DNA of 8,786 nt from JABISG01 sp963581435 (GTDB lineage Bacteria > Planctomycetota > Planctomycetia > Planctomycetales > Planctomycetaceae): contig CAUZOL010000296.1 in assembly GCA_963581435.1 (NCBI GenBank), positions 1 through 8,786 of the forward strand, in the 5' to 3' direction. Positions 1 to 6,564 of the stretch are shown here, in pieces. The notes beneath the pieces are model-generated. The model searched no databases. It was given only the letters and a program-made list of their open reading frames with translations, and was not told the origin of the DNA. The translations under genes were made by a program, and so were the position numbers. Each line of letters begins with the position of its first letter. Positions within the stretch are counted from its first letter, which is position 1.

Positions 1-110
1 TCAACTTGAAAAGCAGAAATACGAGTAATCTTCACGCTGACCTCGGGATGTTGCAAAAGTGACGGATGAGGGACAAGATTGTGTGATTGACAGCACAACA
101 GCGAATCGAG

Positions 111-219
111 TTTGACGCAAAGCCGCTAAGACGCAAAGGGCCGCAATGAAAAAATGACGAGATCAACGGCAAATCGTCGATTCCAAATTCTTTGCGAAAC
201 TCTGCACCTTTGCGTCAAA
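111..219. repeat. Intergenic direct/inverted repeat element
   Basis: Seen directly: a 12-bp word, tttgacgcaaag (111-122), has an exact reverse complement at 208-219. Its core gacgcaaag recurs directly at 130-138. A further inverted copy of the core, ctttgcg, lies at 190-196. The element is therefore two direct words facing two inverted words across about 50 nt. It lies just before the forward dehydrogenase gene and could form a long imperfect hairpin in RNA or single-stranded DNA. No coding potential is seen in positions 1-254 apart from this. It resembles short dispersed intergenic repeats common in large environmental bacterial genomes; membership in such a family is inference. Confidence 0.7.
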
Positions 220-272
220 TCTTTCCGCTCATCGAAATCCTAGTATGAATCACTTTGCCTGATCGGACCGCA

Positions 273-1274
273 ATGAAACTCCTACTCTTCCCCGAAGTCG
301 AACCCGCTCGCCTCGAACTCATTCGCGAAGCGGCCGGCGAAATGCAGGTGGCCAATGCGCCCGATGTTGAGACGGCGCTGGACGAAATTACCGATGCCGA
401 TGCGTTCTTCGGCAAGATCACAGCGGAATTGCTTTCAGCCGCCGAGCAATTGCAGTGGGTGCAATCGCCGACGGCCAGTCTTGAACACTATTTGTTCGAT
501 GAATTGGTCGAGCATCCTTGTAAACTCAGCAACATGCGCGGCCTGTTCTCCGACGTGATTGCCGACCACGTGATGGGTTACGTGATCTGTCTGGCCCGAA
601 ATCTCCACCTCTACGTGCGGCAGCAAATGGCGACGAAATGGGAACCGATTGGCGGCGAAGCGGGACGTTCGACTTTCACGCAAGGTCCGCACGCCGTCAG
701 TAACATCGACCGTGCGCATCTGCATCTGTCCGATTGCAGTATAGGCGTGATTGGCGTGGGGAAGATCGGCGCGGAAATTTGCCGCAGAGCATCTGCTTTT
801 GGCATGACGGTACGCGGAGTCGATCCGATTTGCCGCGAAGTCCCGGGCGCTGTTGCAGACGTTTGGCCGACAGAACGGCTGCTCGATTTACTCGCCGCAA
901 GCGATTTCGTTGTGATCGCCGCACCGCATACGCCGGAGACATACAAGCTGTTCCAGACGGAGCAATTTCGGCAGATGAAACCGTCGGCGTATCTGATCAA
1001 CATTGGTCGCGGAGTGATTGTCGATCTGGCCGATCTGACTGCGGCGTTACAAGCGGGTGAAATCGCCGGTGCCGCGCTCGACGTCTTCGAGACCGAGCCA
1101 CTGCCGAGCGAGCATCCGTTGTGGGGCATGCAAAACGTGATCATCACCCCTCACGTCGCGGCCGCTTCGCCACGAATCTCCGAACGGCACACCGAAACGC
1201 TACTGGAAAACATCCGCTGTTTTGCACGTGGTGAAGAACCACTGACGCTGGTGGATAAGCGCAAGTGGTTCTGA
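273..1274 (+). CDS. D-2-hydroxyacid dehydrogenase (NAD-dependent)
   Basis: Predicted cytoplasmic oxidoreductase interconverting a D-2-hydroxy acid and its 2-keto acid with NAD(H). The 333-residue product has the usual family length. The Rossmann motif GVGKIG is at 161-166. Asp184, at the end of the second strand, favours NAD over NADP. The family's catalytic residues are all visible: Arg246 in NIGRG, Glu275 in FETEP and His294 in ITPH. The N-terminal third and the last 30 residues form the substrate-binding lobe. The overall pattern is closest to glyoxylate/hydroxypyruvate-reductase-like members, but the substrate cannot be read from sequence. I chose ATG 273 because the product then begins directly with the first strand (MKLLLFPE); an in-frame TTG at 255 would add six residues with no better ribosome site. 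It is transcribed alone, converging on the minus-strand operon, and no functional link to it is evident. Confidence 0.93.
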   Translation: MKLLLFPEVEPARLELIREAAGEMQVANAPDVETALDEITDADAFFGKITAELLSAAEQLQWVQSPTASLEHYLFDELVEHPCKLSNMRGLFSDVIADHVMGYVICLARNLHLYVRQQMATKWEPIGGEAGRSTFTQGPHAVSNIDRAHLHLSDCSIGVIGVGKIGAEICRRASAFGMTVRGVDPICREVPGAVADVWPTERLLDLLAASDFVVIAAPHTPETYKLFQTEQFRQMKPSAYLINIGRGVIVDLADLTAALQAGEIAGAALDVFETEPLPSEHPLWGMQNVIITPHVAAASPRISERHTETLLENIRCFARGEEPLTLVDKRKWF

Positions 1275-1343
1275 GGCGAGCGGCCAGCTTTATGCCGGTT
1301 GTGTTTTACGATGAACCGCAGACGCCCAACTTCATCGACGCAA

Positions 1344-1364
1344 CAGTGGGCATAAAGCCCACTG
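1344..1364. repeat. Perfect 8-bp palindrome between convergent genes
   Basis: Seen directly: cagtgggc (1344-1351), a five-base loop ataaa, and the exact complement gcccactg (1357-1364). It lies 70 bp past the dehydrogenase stop codon. It could end transcription of that gene, since the stem is strong, but no T-run follows on the plus strand, so a plain intrinsic terminator is doubtful. A dispersed palindromic element or an mRNA 3'-end stabiliser fits equally well. Confidence 0.6.
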
Positions 1365-1386
1365 CTCGCATGAATTCCAGGAGAGC

Positions 1387-1417
1387 AAAAACGCGGCGCT
1401 CGCTTGCGCTTCCCGCG
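1387..1417 (-). terminator. Candidate intrinsic terminator of the minus-strand operon
   Basis: Read on the minus strand, just past the stop at 1429, there is a two-part GC stem: cgcg (1417-1414) pairs with cgcg (1395-1392), and gcgc (1409-1406) pairs with gcgc (1399-1396), closed by a six-base loop. Four bases (ttcc on the plus strand, 1410-1413) bulge on one side. Five T residues follow directly (1391-1387). GC stem plus T-run, 11 bp beyond the last gene, is the expected form and place for a Rho-independent terminator. The bulge lowers certainty. Confidence 0.5.
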
Positions 1418-1428
1418 GGTATGTGCCG

Positions 1429-2334
1429 CTACATACCGATACGTTTTTGCAGCGGATCAATGAGCCACAGCCAGTCGTCGTACAGGAACTCAAGGCGGCC
1501 CGAAAGCAGCGCAATCCGTCCCATGACGGTGTAACCGAATCCTGCGCCAAAGGTGATCATCAAAAACCAAATGCCGACTCGCGCCGCAGCGCCGACGGCG
1601 CCTTTGTGCTCGATGGAAAAGAAGAAGTAGACCGTGCAAACGAGAATGCCGAATACAATCGTAATGTTCTTCAGTGAAGTTGCCCAATCGAAACTGCCAT
1701 CGGCGGCGAGGGCGATCAGCGGGAGAACCGTGCTTTGAATCTGGGCGACGAAGTCTGATTCGAAATATGCCAATAGCCGGATGCCGGCCGTCGCACCGAT
1801 GAAGAATGCCAACGCCCAGCGGGAAATCCAACCGCCGGCAGGCGCCAGACGCCAAATCATGGCGATTCCGAGCGCCAATGGAATCAGAAATAAAAGGTTG
1901 GCCTGCTCTTCCGGTTTAATGCCGGGCATAAACGTTGCACGCATGAGGTCGGGCGTCAGGTTCTTCAACAGCAGCGTGACGATTCCGTCCCAGAACCCGA
2001 TGGCCATTGCATAACCCGCCGATGAACCGACGAAGACCGCTTCGGCCAGTTTGTACAACGGGTTGTCGCCATACAGAAAGGAAAAGATGGCCAGCGTGCA
2101 GAACGCTGCGACCCACAGCCCGATGGTTCGCGACCAACTGAAACGAAACCCAAGCGTGTCCGTCTGATTGGGAGCAGCATCCTTGGAAATCGTCCACGTG
2201 ATATTGGAATCCTCAGGTTCGACCTGTTCGTCGATGACGTAGGCGCGGCCCATTTGTCCTGTGCTTGTCCGGACGATGAGAAACGCCCCGGCCAGAACCA
2301 GCACGACCGTCCAGATTATTGTCGATTGCTTCAT
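1429..2334 (-). CDS. Polytopic membrane protein, last gene of MutL-like operon
   Basis: Hypothetical integral membrane protein of 301 residues; I do not recognise a characterised family. Hydrophobic segments are seen at about 5-21, 70-87, 97-123, 146-161, 169-189, 222-239 and 250-271, with a possible weak one near 202-213. That makes seven or eight helices. Between the first two lies a polar stretch of about 45 residues (22-69), acidic in part, suited to an extracytoplasmic loop. The C-terminal tail is short and rich in Trp, Asp and Leu, ending in a basic KRIGM. The ATG overlaps the stop of the preceding gene as ATGA, and an AAAGGT ribosome site (2346-2341) lies six bases upstream, so start and translational coupling are well supported. 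A terminator candidate follows. Its place beside two other membrane proteins suggests a common membrane complex or a channel-like part; no transport signature was seen. Confidence 0.88.
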   Translation of the reverse strand: MKQSTIIWTVVLVLAGAFLIVRTSTGQMGRAYVIDEQVEPEDSNITWTISKDAAPNQTDTLGFRFSWSRTIGLWVAAFCTLAIFSFLYGDNPLYKLAEAVFVGSSAGYAMAIGFWDGIVTLLLKNLTPDLMRATFMPGIKPEEQANLLFLIPLALGIAMIWRLAPAGGWISRWALAFFIGATAGIRLLAYFESDFVAQIQSTVLPLIALAADGSFDWATSLKNITIVFGILVCTVYFFFSIEHKGAVGAAARVGIWFLMITFGAGFGYTVMGRIALLSGRLEFLYDDWLWLIDPLQKRIGM

Positions 2335-3185
2335 TGGGACACCTTTGACCCGCGTTGTCCGAAGTAAATGACGTTGCCGACGACAATCAGCAGGAGCATT
2401 AACACGTGGGCAACAAGCTGTGGCCCCATGCGACGTTTCGCCTCCTGCATCTTGGGATTCTTCGCGTATTCAGGATAGCCCTCGGCCATGGCCTGCTCGT
2501 ATTCGGCGGCTGCTTTGATGGCTCCCAACAGCCCGGTCAGTTGGCTGGGGATGTAGGGATACAAGACCGGCGCACCTACGCCGGTTGTTCCCGCGACCAT
2601 CTTGATGTCGAATGGCGTGGCCGCGTATAGCACCCATTCCTTGGTCCCTGGAGTTCCCGCGCTGACGTTGACGATGAGATCCATCTTTTGGATGTTCTTC
2701 AGATCCTGCGTCATCGGAATATCATCGAGGCTCGTTCCGGCAATATCGTTGGCGTACAGCGATCTCAAGTCGGTGGTTATCAGTTTGATGACCCCTTCCT
2801 GCCCCGTGCGATAACCAAGCGTGACGTAATCCTTGCCATACTCGTACTCGGGAAATTCTTCGTCGAGGATACGAACGCCGCGCTGAATCATTGGCACGCC
2901 CTGTGGCCATAACGTGATGAAGTACAGCTTGTGTTTTCGTTTCGCGCAATGGCGTGTGAAGGCCGAAGCCATCGGCTGCAGTTCTCCTTCGCTGGCAGGA
3001 TCGTAATCGTAGGCCAACAGCACGTTCGATCCTTCTGGTAGCTCCTCAATCGTCGTGTAAACGTCGCGGACCATCGGCGAGACCTTTTCCGGGAATTTCA
3101 GTTGACCCAGAATGGCCATTGAAACCGCCAGAAACATCAGCAGAAAGATCCAGCGACGATCGAGTGTGGCAAAGAAGTTCAGCAT
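2331..3185 (-). CDS. Membrane-anchored hypothetical protein with a transmembrane segment at each end
   Basis: A 284-residue protein of unrecognised family. A hydrophobic segment at 11-29 and another at 256-275 flank a soluble domain of about 220 residues. That domain alternates strands and helices: VLLAYDYDP (55-63), KLYFITLWP (86-94), DYVTLGYRTG (119-128), DLIVNVSAG (169-177) and IKMVAGTTGVGAP (194-206), suggesting an alpha/beta Rossmann-like fold. Which side of the membrane it faces is unclear: Arg10-Arg11 before the first helix argue for an outside domain, while the KRR cluster at 250-252 argues for inside. ATG 3185 has a GTAGGA-like site about ten bases upstream. It lies 100 bp after the six-helix membrane protein gene and overlaps the next gene by 4 bp. 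Conserved-looking acidic residues (Asp60, Asp62, Glu66) could bind a ligand or metal, but this is speculation. Confidence 0.88.
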   Translation of the reverse strand: MLNFFATLDRRWIFLLMFLAVSMAILGQLKFPEKVSPMVRDVYTTIEELPEGSNVLLAYDYDPASEGELQPMASAFTRHCAKRKHKLYFITLWPQGVPMIQRGVRILDEEFPEYEYGKDYVTLGYRTGQEGVIKLITTDLRSLYANDIAGTSLDDIPMTQDLKNIQKMDLIVNVSAGTPGTKEWVLYAATPFDIKMVAGTTGVGAPVLYPYIPSQLTGLLGAIKAAAEYEQAMAEGYPEYAKNPKMQEAKRRMGPQLVAHVLMLLLIVVGNVIYFGQRGSKVSQ

Positions 3186-3285
3186 TCGTCTGATTTCCTA
3201 CAACACATTTTGCGTTCGTGTGAAGAGCATGATTTCGCCGATGTTTCGTTGCAATTCGGAATCCGATGGCGTTGTCACGCTATCT

Positions 3286-3981
3286 CTATTCCGATCCCAG
3301 ATAGGAGCGATCAACCCCCAGCAATACCTTGAGCGATGTCGAGACGATTCCCAAACCAATTCCAATCATAATTGCCCGCGTTCCGGCCAGATTGAAGACA
3401 TTCATAATGGTGTCTTCCGTAAAGACCTCCAGACGCAGAAAGCTCAAGCTAATCGGCAAGCCATCGGTCATGACAACGCCGAGGTTGGTTCGACCGAGTA
3501 ACACAATGAACGCCGTCACCAGCAGAATAATTGCTTCGACGTTCTTAGCACGAAATGCGCGGAAAGCGGCCGATGCAATGTAGAATGCGAGCATTGCGAA
3601 CATTGTGGCCGACAGTGGCAGGAACATGTATTGGTAGATCCACCAGAAGGCACCACCCTCTTGCAGGTAAAATCCTGACCATGCGAAGTCGGGAAACTTA
3701 TCCGATGGATTGACGCCCACCTTTCCCAGTCCGATTCCGAGAGTAATCAGAAACGCTAGCGCCGTGACCGCTGAGTAACCCCAACCGGGCCGACGGTTGG
3801 AAATCTTTTGCAGGTGCATTTTCAGCAGATTACCCGCCCCCAATACGAAGGCAAAGGCCGCCACAATATCAAACCACGTCATCACCGCTTCACCCCAGAA
3901 CAGCGTGTAGGGGATGAAGTTGGCGATGATCAGCAGAAAGCCGGTGATCGATGCAATCAGCAGTGGGACGGTCCTCTTCAC
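3286..3981 (-). CDS. Six-helix membrane protein
   Basis: Integral membrane protein of 231 residues and unknown function. Hydrophobic helices are seen at about 5-24, 34-53, 70-88, 112-138, 147-165 and 200-218. A loop rich in aromatic residues lies between helices three and four (98-117: DFAWSGFYLQ, then FWWIYQ), perhaps at the membrane surface. Basic residues K54-R64 and R141-K146 mark likely cytoplasmic loops. The start codon is GTG at 3981, overlapping the preceding stop as GTGA. This junction leaves little doubt about the start and points to translational coupling with the fibronectin-domain protein, so the two are probably made in fixed ratio and may be partners. No motif of a known transporter, rhomboid, or DedA-like family was seen. 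Confidence 0.87.
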   Translation of the reverse strand: MKRTVPLLIASITGFLLIIANFIPYTLFWGEAVMTWFDIVAAFAFVLGAGNLLKMHLQKISNRRPGWGYSAVTALAFLITLGIGLGKVGVNPSDKFPDFAWSGFYLQEGGAFWWIYQYMFLPLSATMFAMLAFYIASAAFRAFRAKNVEAIILLVTAFIVLLGRTNLGVVMTDGLPISLSFLRLEVFTEDTIMNVFNLAGTRAIMIGIGLGIVSTSLKVLLGVDRSYLGSE

Positions 3982-5195
3982 GGTAACAAACCCCCACTTC
4001 CCAATACGTTGTTTGTCAGAAAGGAAACGACGCTGCCAATGGTCTCATTCCCGGTCACCGAAAACAGAGTGGCGACCGCACAGCCAATGAGCAGCAAGGT
4101 GACGCCGATGACTTTGCCGACATCCTGCCCCTTCAGACTTCCCAGTTGATGTGGCTCGCCCGAGAGATAGGCCGATGCCGCAAAAAACTCTTCGCCGATG
4201 AGCGTGTAATCGCATGCTGCAACAAAGAACGGAAGTTGCGACGGCATCGCCGTGCCGGCAACTTGAATCGCACCGATGGAGTTTCCGGTTTCGGCCAGAA
4301 TCAACGACTCGGCGAAGAATGCCCCCATGTAAAAACAGGCGGCCGGCTCTTCCCGAACCATGGTCCCGGTCACACTTGCCACGTAACCAAACTGCTCGTC
4401 GGTAACGTAGTAGATGTTGTCCTCGTTGTAGGCATCGGGTCGTCCCGCTGCCAGATACGACGACTCGACCGTCTCGCGGGCAGTTGCCATCACCAACGAA
4501 CGACAGGTGGGGACTTCGATTCGGGCATCGTACTCGGCCGCCACCTTTGCGACGTGAGATAGAACCGTTAACCCGGCGATGGTTTGAATGTCGTTGATGT
4601 CGAGAATTCCCGGCACAAACAAACAGGGACGCCCCATCTCCGTCGCCCGTCCAATCGCTTCATCGACCGCTTCGAGGCCGGCGATCTTTCGGATTTTCAA
4701 CTCGCGGCCCGAGCGAGCCACCTCGATATAGAATGTCACTGAACCACAAACGGCAAGCAAGATGATCCCGTACCAACCGCGGCTGAACACGAAGTATTCC
4801 ATTTCCGGAGTGACAGCCTTGGCAGTTTCAACGGCAGTCGAGAGTTCATCGCCAGGAGCCACAGCGCGGATTTGGTATAGGTATTGCTTTCCACGTTCAC
4901 AATTCTCATCGGTGAACGTTGTGCTTTGGTACGTTGGTTCCCCTTTCAGCTTCGTAAACTCAGTCTCGCTGGCTTCTTTCCGGAAGAGGTGGTAGGCGAT
5001 TACGTTTCTGGGCTTCGCCTTCGCCGTGTCGTCGGGAGATAGTTCCCAACTGAGATCGACCTTCTCTCCGATATCGCCTTTGGAGTCACTCGCGACCAAA
5101 TTGGCGGGCGGGCGCGGAGGATCTGCTAGCACCGAAGTTGCGGACCCAACGAGCGGTACGACCACCATGATTGCGAGGACTAGTCGTCTAACCAT
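3978..5195 (-). CDS. Signal peptide, fibronectin III domain, and membrane-tethered domain (possibly DUF6754)
   Basis: A 405-residue protein. Residues 1-24 form a signal peptide (basic MVRR, hydrophobic core, likely cut after SVLA). Residues about 27-128 match a fibronectin type III fold: VDLSW near the start, IAYHLFR in the middle and YLYQIRAV near the end are typical strand positions. A transmembrane helix (141-159) is followed by basic RSGRELKIRK, so the following 160-355 domain should lie in the cytoplasm. A second helix spans about 360-378, with another hydrophobic stretch at 384-398. From memory the 160-355 region looks like Pfam DUF6754; this was not tested. Its sequence GRPCLFVPG...DIQTIAGL opens an alpha/beta-like domain. 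The ATG at 5195 has an AAGGAG site six bases upstream and puts the signal peptide at the N terminus; the ATG at 5228 does neither. The stop overlaps the next start. Confidence 0.9.
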   Translation of the reverse strand: MVRRLVLAIMVVVPLVGSATSVLADPPRPPANLVASDSKGDIGEKVDLSWELSPDDTAKAKPRNVIAYHLFRKEASETEFTKLKGEPTYQSTTFTDENCERGKQYLYQIRAVAPGDELSTAVETAKAVTPEMEYFVFSRGWYGIILLAVCGSVTFYIEVARSGRELKIRKIAGLEAVDEAIGRATEMGRPCLFVPGILDINDIQTIAGLTVLSHVAKVAAEYDARIEVPTCRSLVMATARETVESSYLAAGRPDAYNEDNIYYVTDEQFGYVASVTGTMVREEPAACFYMGAFFAESLILAETGNSIGAIQVAGTAMPSQLPFFVAACDYTLIGEEFFAASAYLSGEPHQLGSLKGQDVGKVIGVTLLLIGCAVATLFSVTGNETIGSVVSFLTNNVLGSGGLLP

Positions 5196-5201
5196 CGGCT
5201 G

Positions 5202-5209
5202 CTCCTTTT
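5202..5209 (-). promoter_or_regulatory. Strong ribosome binding site fixing the start at 5195
   Basis: On the minus strand AAAAGGAG is followed by six bases (cagccg) and ATG. It is the best Shine-Dalgarno match of the window. It decides for the start at 5195 over the in-frame ATG at 5228, which would put eleven polar residues ahead of the signal peptide. Confidence 0.75.
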
Positions 5210-5271
5210 CGGTCTGTGCATTCCGCATCCTTGTCGCTCCAATTGGAAATATGCACGGCGGCCATGAGCCG

Positions 5272-6399
5272 TTACTCCTCTATCATTTCCACGTTCGCCC
5301 GTGGCACCACCACGTGCTCGCCCGATTCGCATTCGACTTCCAACACGCGTGCCTTCGATTCCGAATTGAGTACCGTCAATTCTGCCGGTAGACCGGCGAC
5401 CTTGCCGATTTGGCCGAAGTACGGGTCACGGATGATTCGCACCGAGGCACCCACTTCCAGCAGCCCGGCAGTGTGTTCCGGTTCGACTTCCCGAGCCTTC
5501 TCTTCCTCACTTAACGGAATAACAATCTCCGGTCGCATCACGCCGGCTCGAATTTGCGTTGCGCCGTTCACTGCGGCAGCGTCACCTTCGCGCGATGAAA
5601 ACAACTGAAATGTCCGCTTGGCCATCGCAATCTCGCCGAACCCTTCGGTAATTACAAGCGTGATGCCAATTTGCTCCGAGCCGGTAATTGCGACGCCCAG
5701 ATCGTATCCGAGAATTTCCCGCAGATCCTGATCATCCATGCCGCCGGAAATGACCGCCGCCGCGCCGACTTCAATCGCCCGCCGAACGGCGTCGCCGGTC
5801 ATGCGAGCACCGCCGACGATAACGCAATCTTTCATGTCCGGGCCGATCAATTCGGCATTCAACTCGTCGCTTTGCTGTTTGCACGCCATTCGCACGGTGC
5901 CGTACGTCTCGCCGCCAATGCCGAATATTCCCTGTACGAAGCTGACTTCGGCTTCGATGACGACGCCGGCATTGGGAATTACCTCGACGACTTCGCCGGC
6001 AAGAAATGCCTGCACCTGCACTGGCAACGGTTCGCCACGAATGATGAGTTGGCCGGTGACATTCGAGATCGATTCGACCGTGCCCGCCACCTTCGATTTG
6101 TATTCGCTCTTGAACAGTCCGAAGATTCCCTTCGTCTGCGCGAGCGGTTGCCCCACTTCGACGCGTACGCCTTCCTGGATCAACATGCATTCCGGTACGT
6201 CGGCCGGCGGCAATGACAGGGCATTCGCCAGGTTGACGGGCGAAATGTCACCCGGCATAAACGTCTCGGCCACCACGTCGCGCGCCTGCACGCGGTCGCG
6301 CACGCTCACGCGCACCTCGCCCGCAATCGGCAGCACCCGCCGCATTCGGTGCGACAACCGATTCGTGACTTTTAACCCTGGTGTATATGCTTGTGCCAT
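5272..6399 (-). CDS. Soluble protein with barrel-sandwich-like N terminus and KOW/SH3-like C terminus
   Basis: Hypothetical cytoplasmic protein of 375 residues with no signal peptide or membrane helix. Residues about 20-150 show short strands, Gly-rich turns and the pattern GVRVEVGQPLAQ...SKVAGTVESI, recalling the barrel-sandwich hybrid fold of lipoyl/RnfC-like proteins. No MKM or DKA attachment motif is present, so it is not a carrier of biotin or lipoate. The middle (about 185-300) reads as alpha/beta: VIVGGARMTG, AAAVISGGM, GVAITGSEQIG and TLVITEGFG. Residues about 315-372 (VGASVRIIRDPYFGQIGKV...VVVPRANVEMIE) look like a KOW/SH3-like barrel as in NusG or ribosomal proteins. ATG 6399 has only a weak GAG upstream. 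The gene lies between the MutL-like gene and the membrane genes, so a linking or regulatory role between ATPase and membrane part is a reasonable inference. Confidence 0.87.
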   Translation of the reverse strand: MAQAYTPGLKVTNRLSHRMRRVLPIAGEVRVSVRDRVQARDVVAETFMPGDISPVNLANALSLPPADVPECMLIQEGVRVEVGQPLAQTKGIFGLFKSEYKSKVAGTVESISNVTGQLIIRGEPLPVQVQAFLAGEVVEVIPNAGVVIEAEVSFVQGIFGIGGETYGTVRMACKQQSDELNAELIGPDMKDCVIVGGARMTGDAVRRAIEVGAAAVISGGMDDQDLREILGYDLGVAITGSEQIGITLVITEGFGEIAMAKRTFQLFSSREGDAAAVNGATQIRAGVMRPEIVIPLSEEEKAREVEPEHTAGLLEVGASVRIIRDPYFGQIGKVAGLPAELTVLNSESKARVLEVECESGEHVVVPRANVEMIEE

Positions 6400-6444
6400 A
6401 ATTGCTCGACAGACGTCGCTAGTTCACAAGAGAGAATCACGAAG

Positions 6445-6544
6445 AAATTGCAAAATATAAATTGCAAATTAAAAAACGCAGAGTTAATAGGTGAACTGAT
6501 CGGTGCCTTTGATTCGTACTTTTGCAATTTGCAATTTGCAATTG
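6445..6544. repeat. AT-rich direct/inverted repeat element in a 165-bp gap
   Basis: Seen directly: aaattgcaaatt (6459-6470) has an exact reverse complement at 6526-6537, and aaattgcaaa (6445-6454) one at 6521-6530. The right arm is three tandem copies of the 7-mer ttgcaat (6522-6542). The arms are 50 nt apart. In the operon transcript the arms could pair into a long AU-rich stem between the MutL-like gene and the next gene, possibly an RNA-processing or attenuation site. No T-run follows the closing arm on the minus strand, so it is not a standard terminator. This is the widest gap of the operon, and an internal promoter cannot be excluded. Confidence 0.72.
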
Positions 6545-6564
6545 TCACTCACTTGTTTTTACCG

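Noticed and set aside
111..219. CRISPR array or a tRNA/ncRNA gene in the leading non-coding region
   Set aside because: Only two direct copies of a 9-bp word with inverted partners; no regular repeat-spacer units and no cloverleaf.
245..262. Five-codon reading frame (ATG to TGA) ending ten bases before the dehydrogenase start, as a possible leader peptide
   Set aside because: So short a frame occurs often by chance; there is no ribosome site and no regulatory codon run.
611..1147. Minus-strand open frame of 178 codons inside the dehydrogenase gene
   Set aside because: It is antisense to a gene with all catalytic motifs; its composition is Ser/Arg/Pro-rich as expected of a shadow frame.
2976..3021. 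Asp-x-Asp and Glu-Gly-Glu in the 284-residue membrane protein, reminiscent of a Toprim motif
   Set aside because: Toprim needs a separate upstream Glu in a Gly-rich strand and an order and spacing not seen here, and the protein is membrane-anchored at both ends.
5738..6460. Forward open frame of 240 codons opposite the KOW-like protein gene
   Set aside because: Low-complexity Ser/Thr/Pro/Arg composition, no domain, antisense to a better supported gene.
6445..6544. B12 riboswitch ahead of the gene following the MutL-like gene, suggested by the glutamate mutase link
   Set aside because: No B12-box-like sequence or suitable GC-rich helices; the segment is AT-rich repeats and too short.
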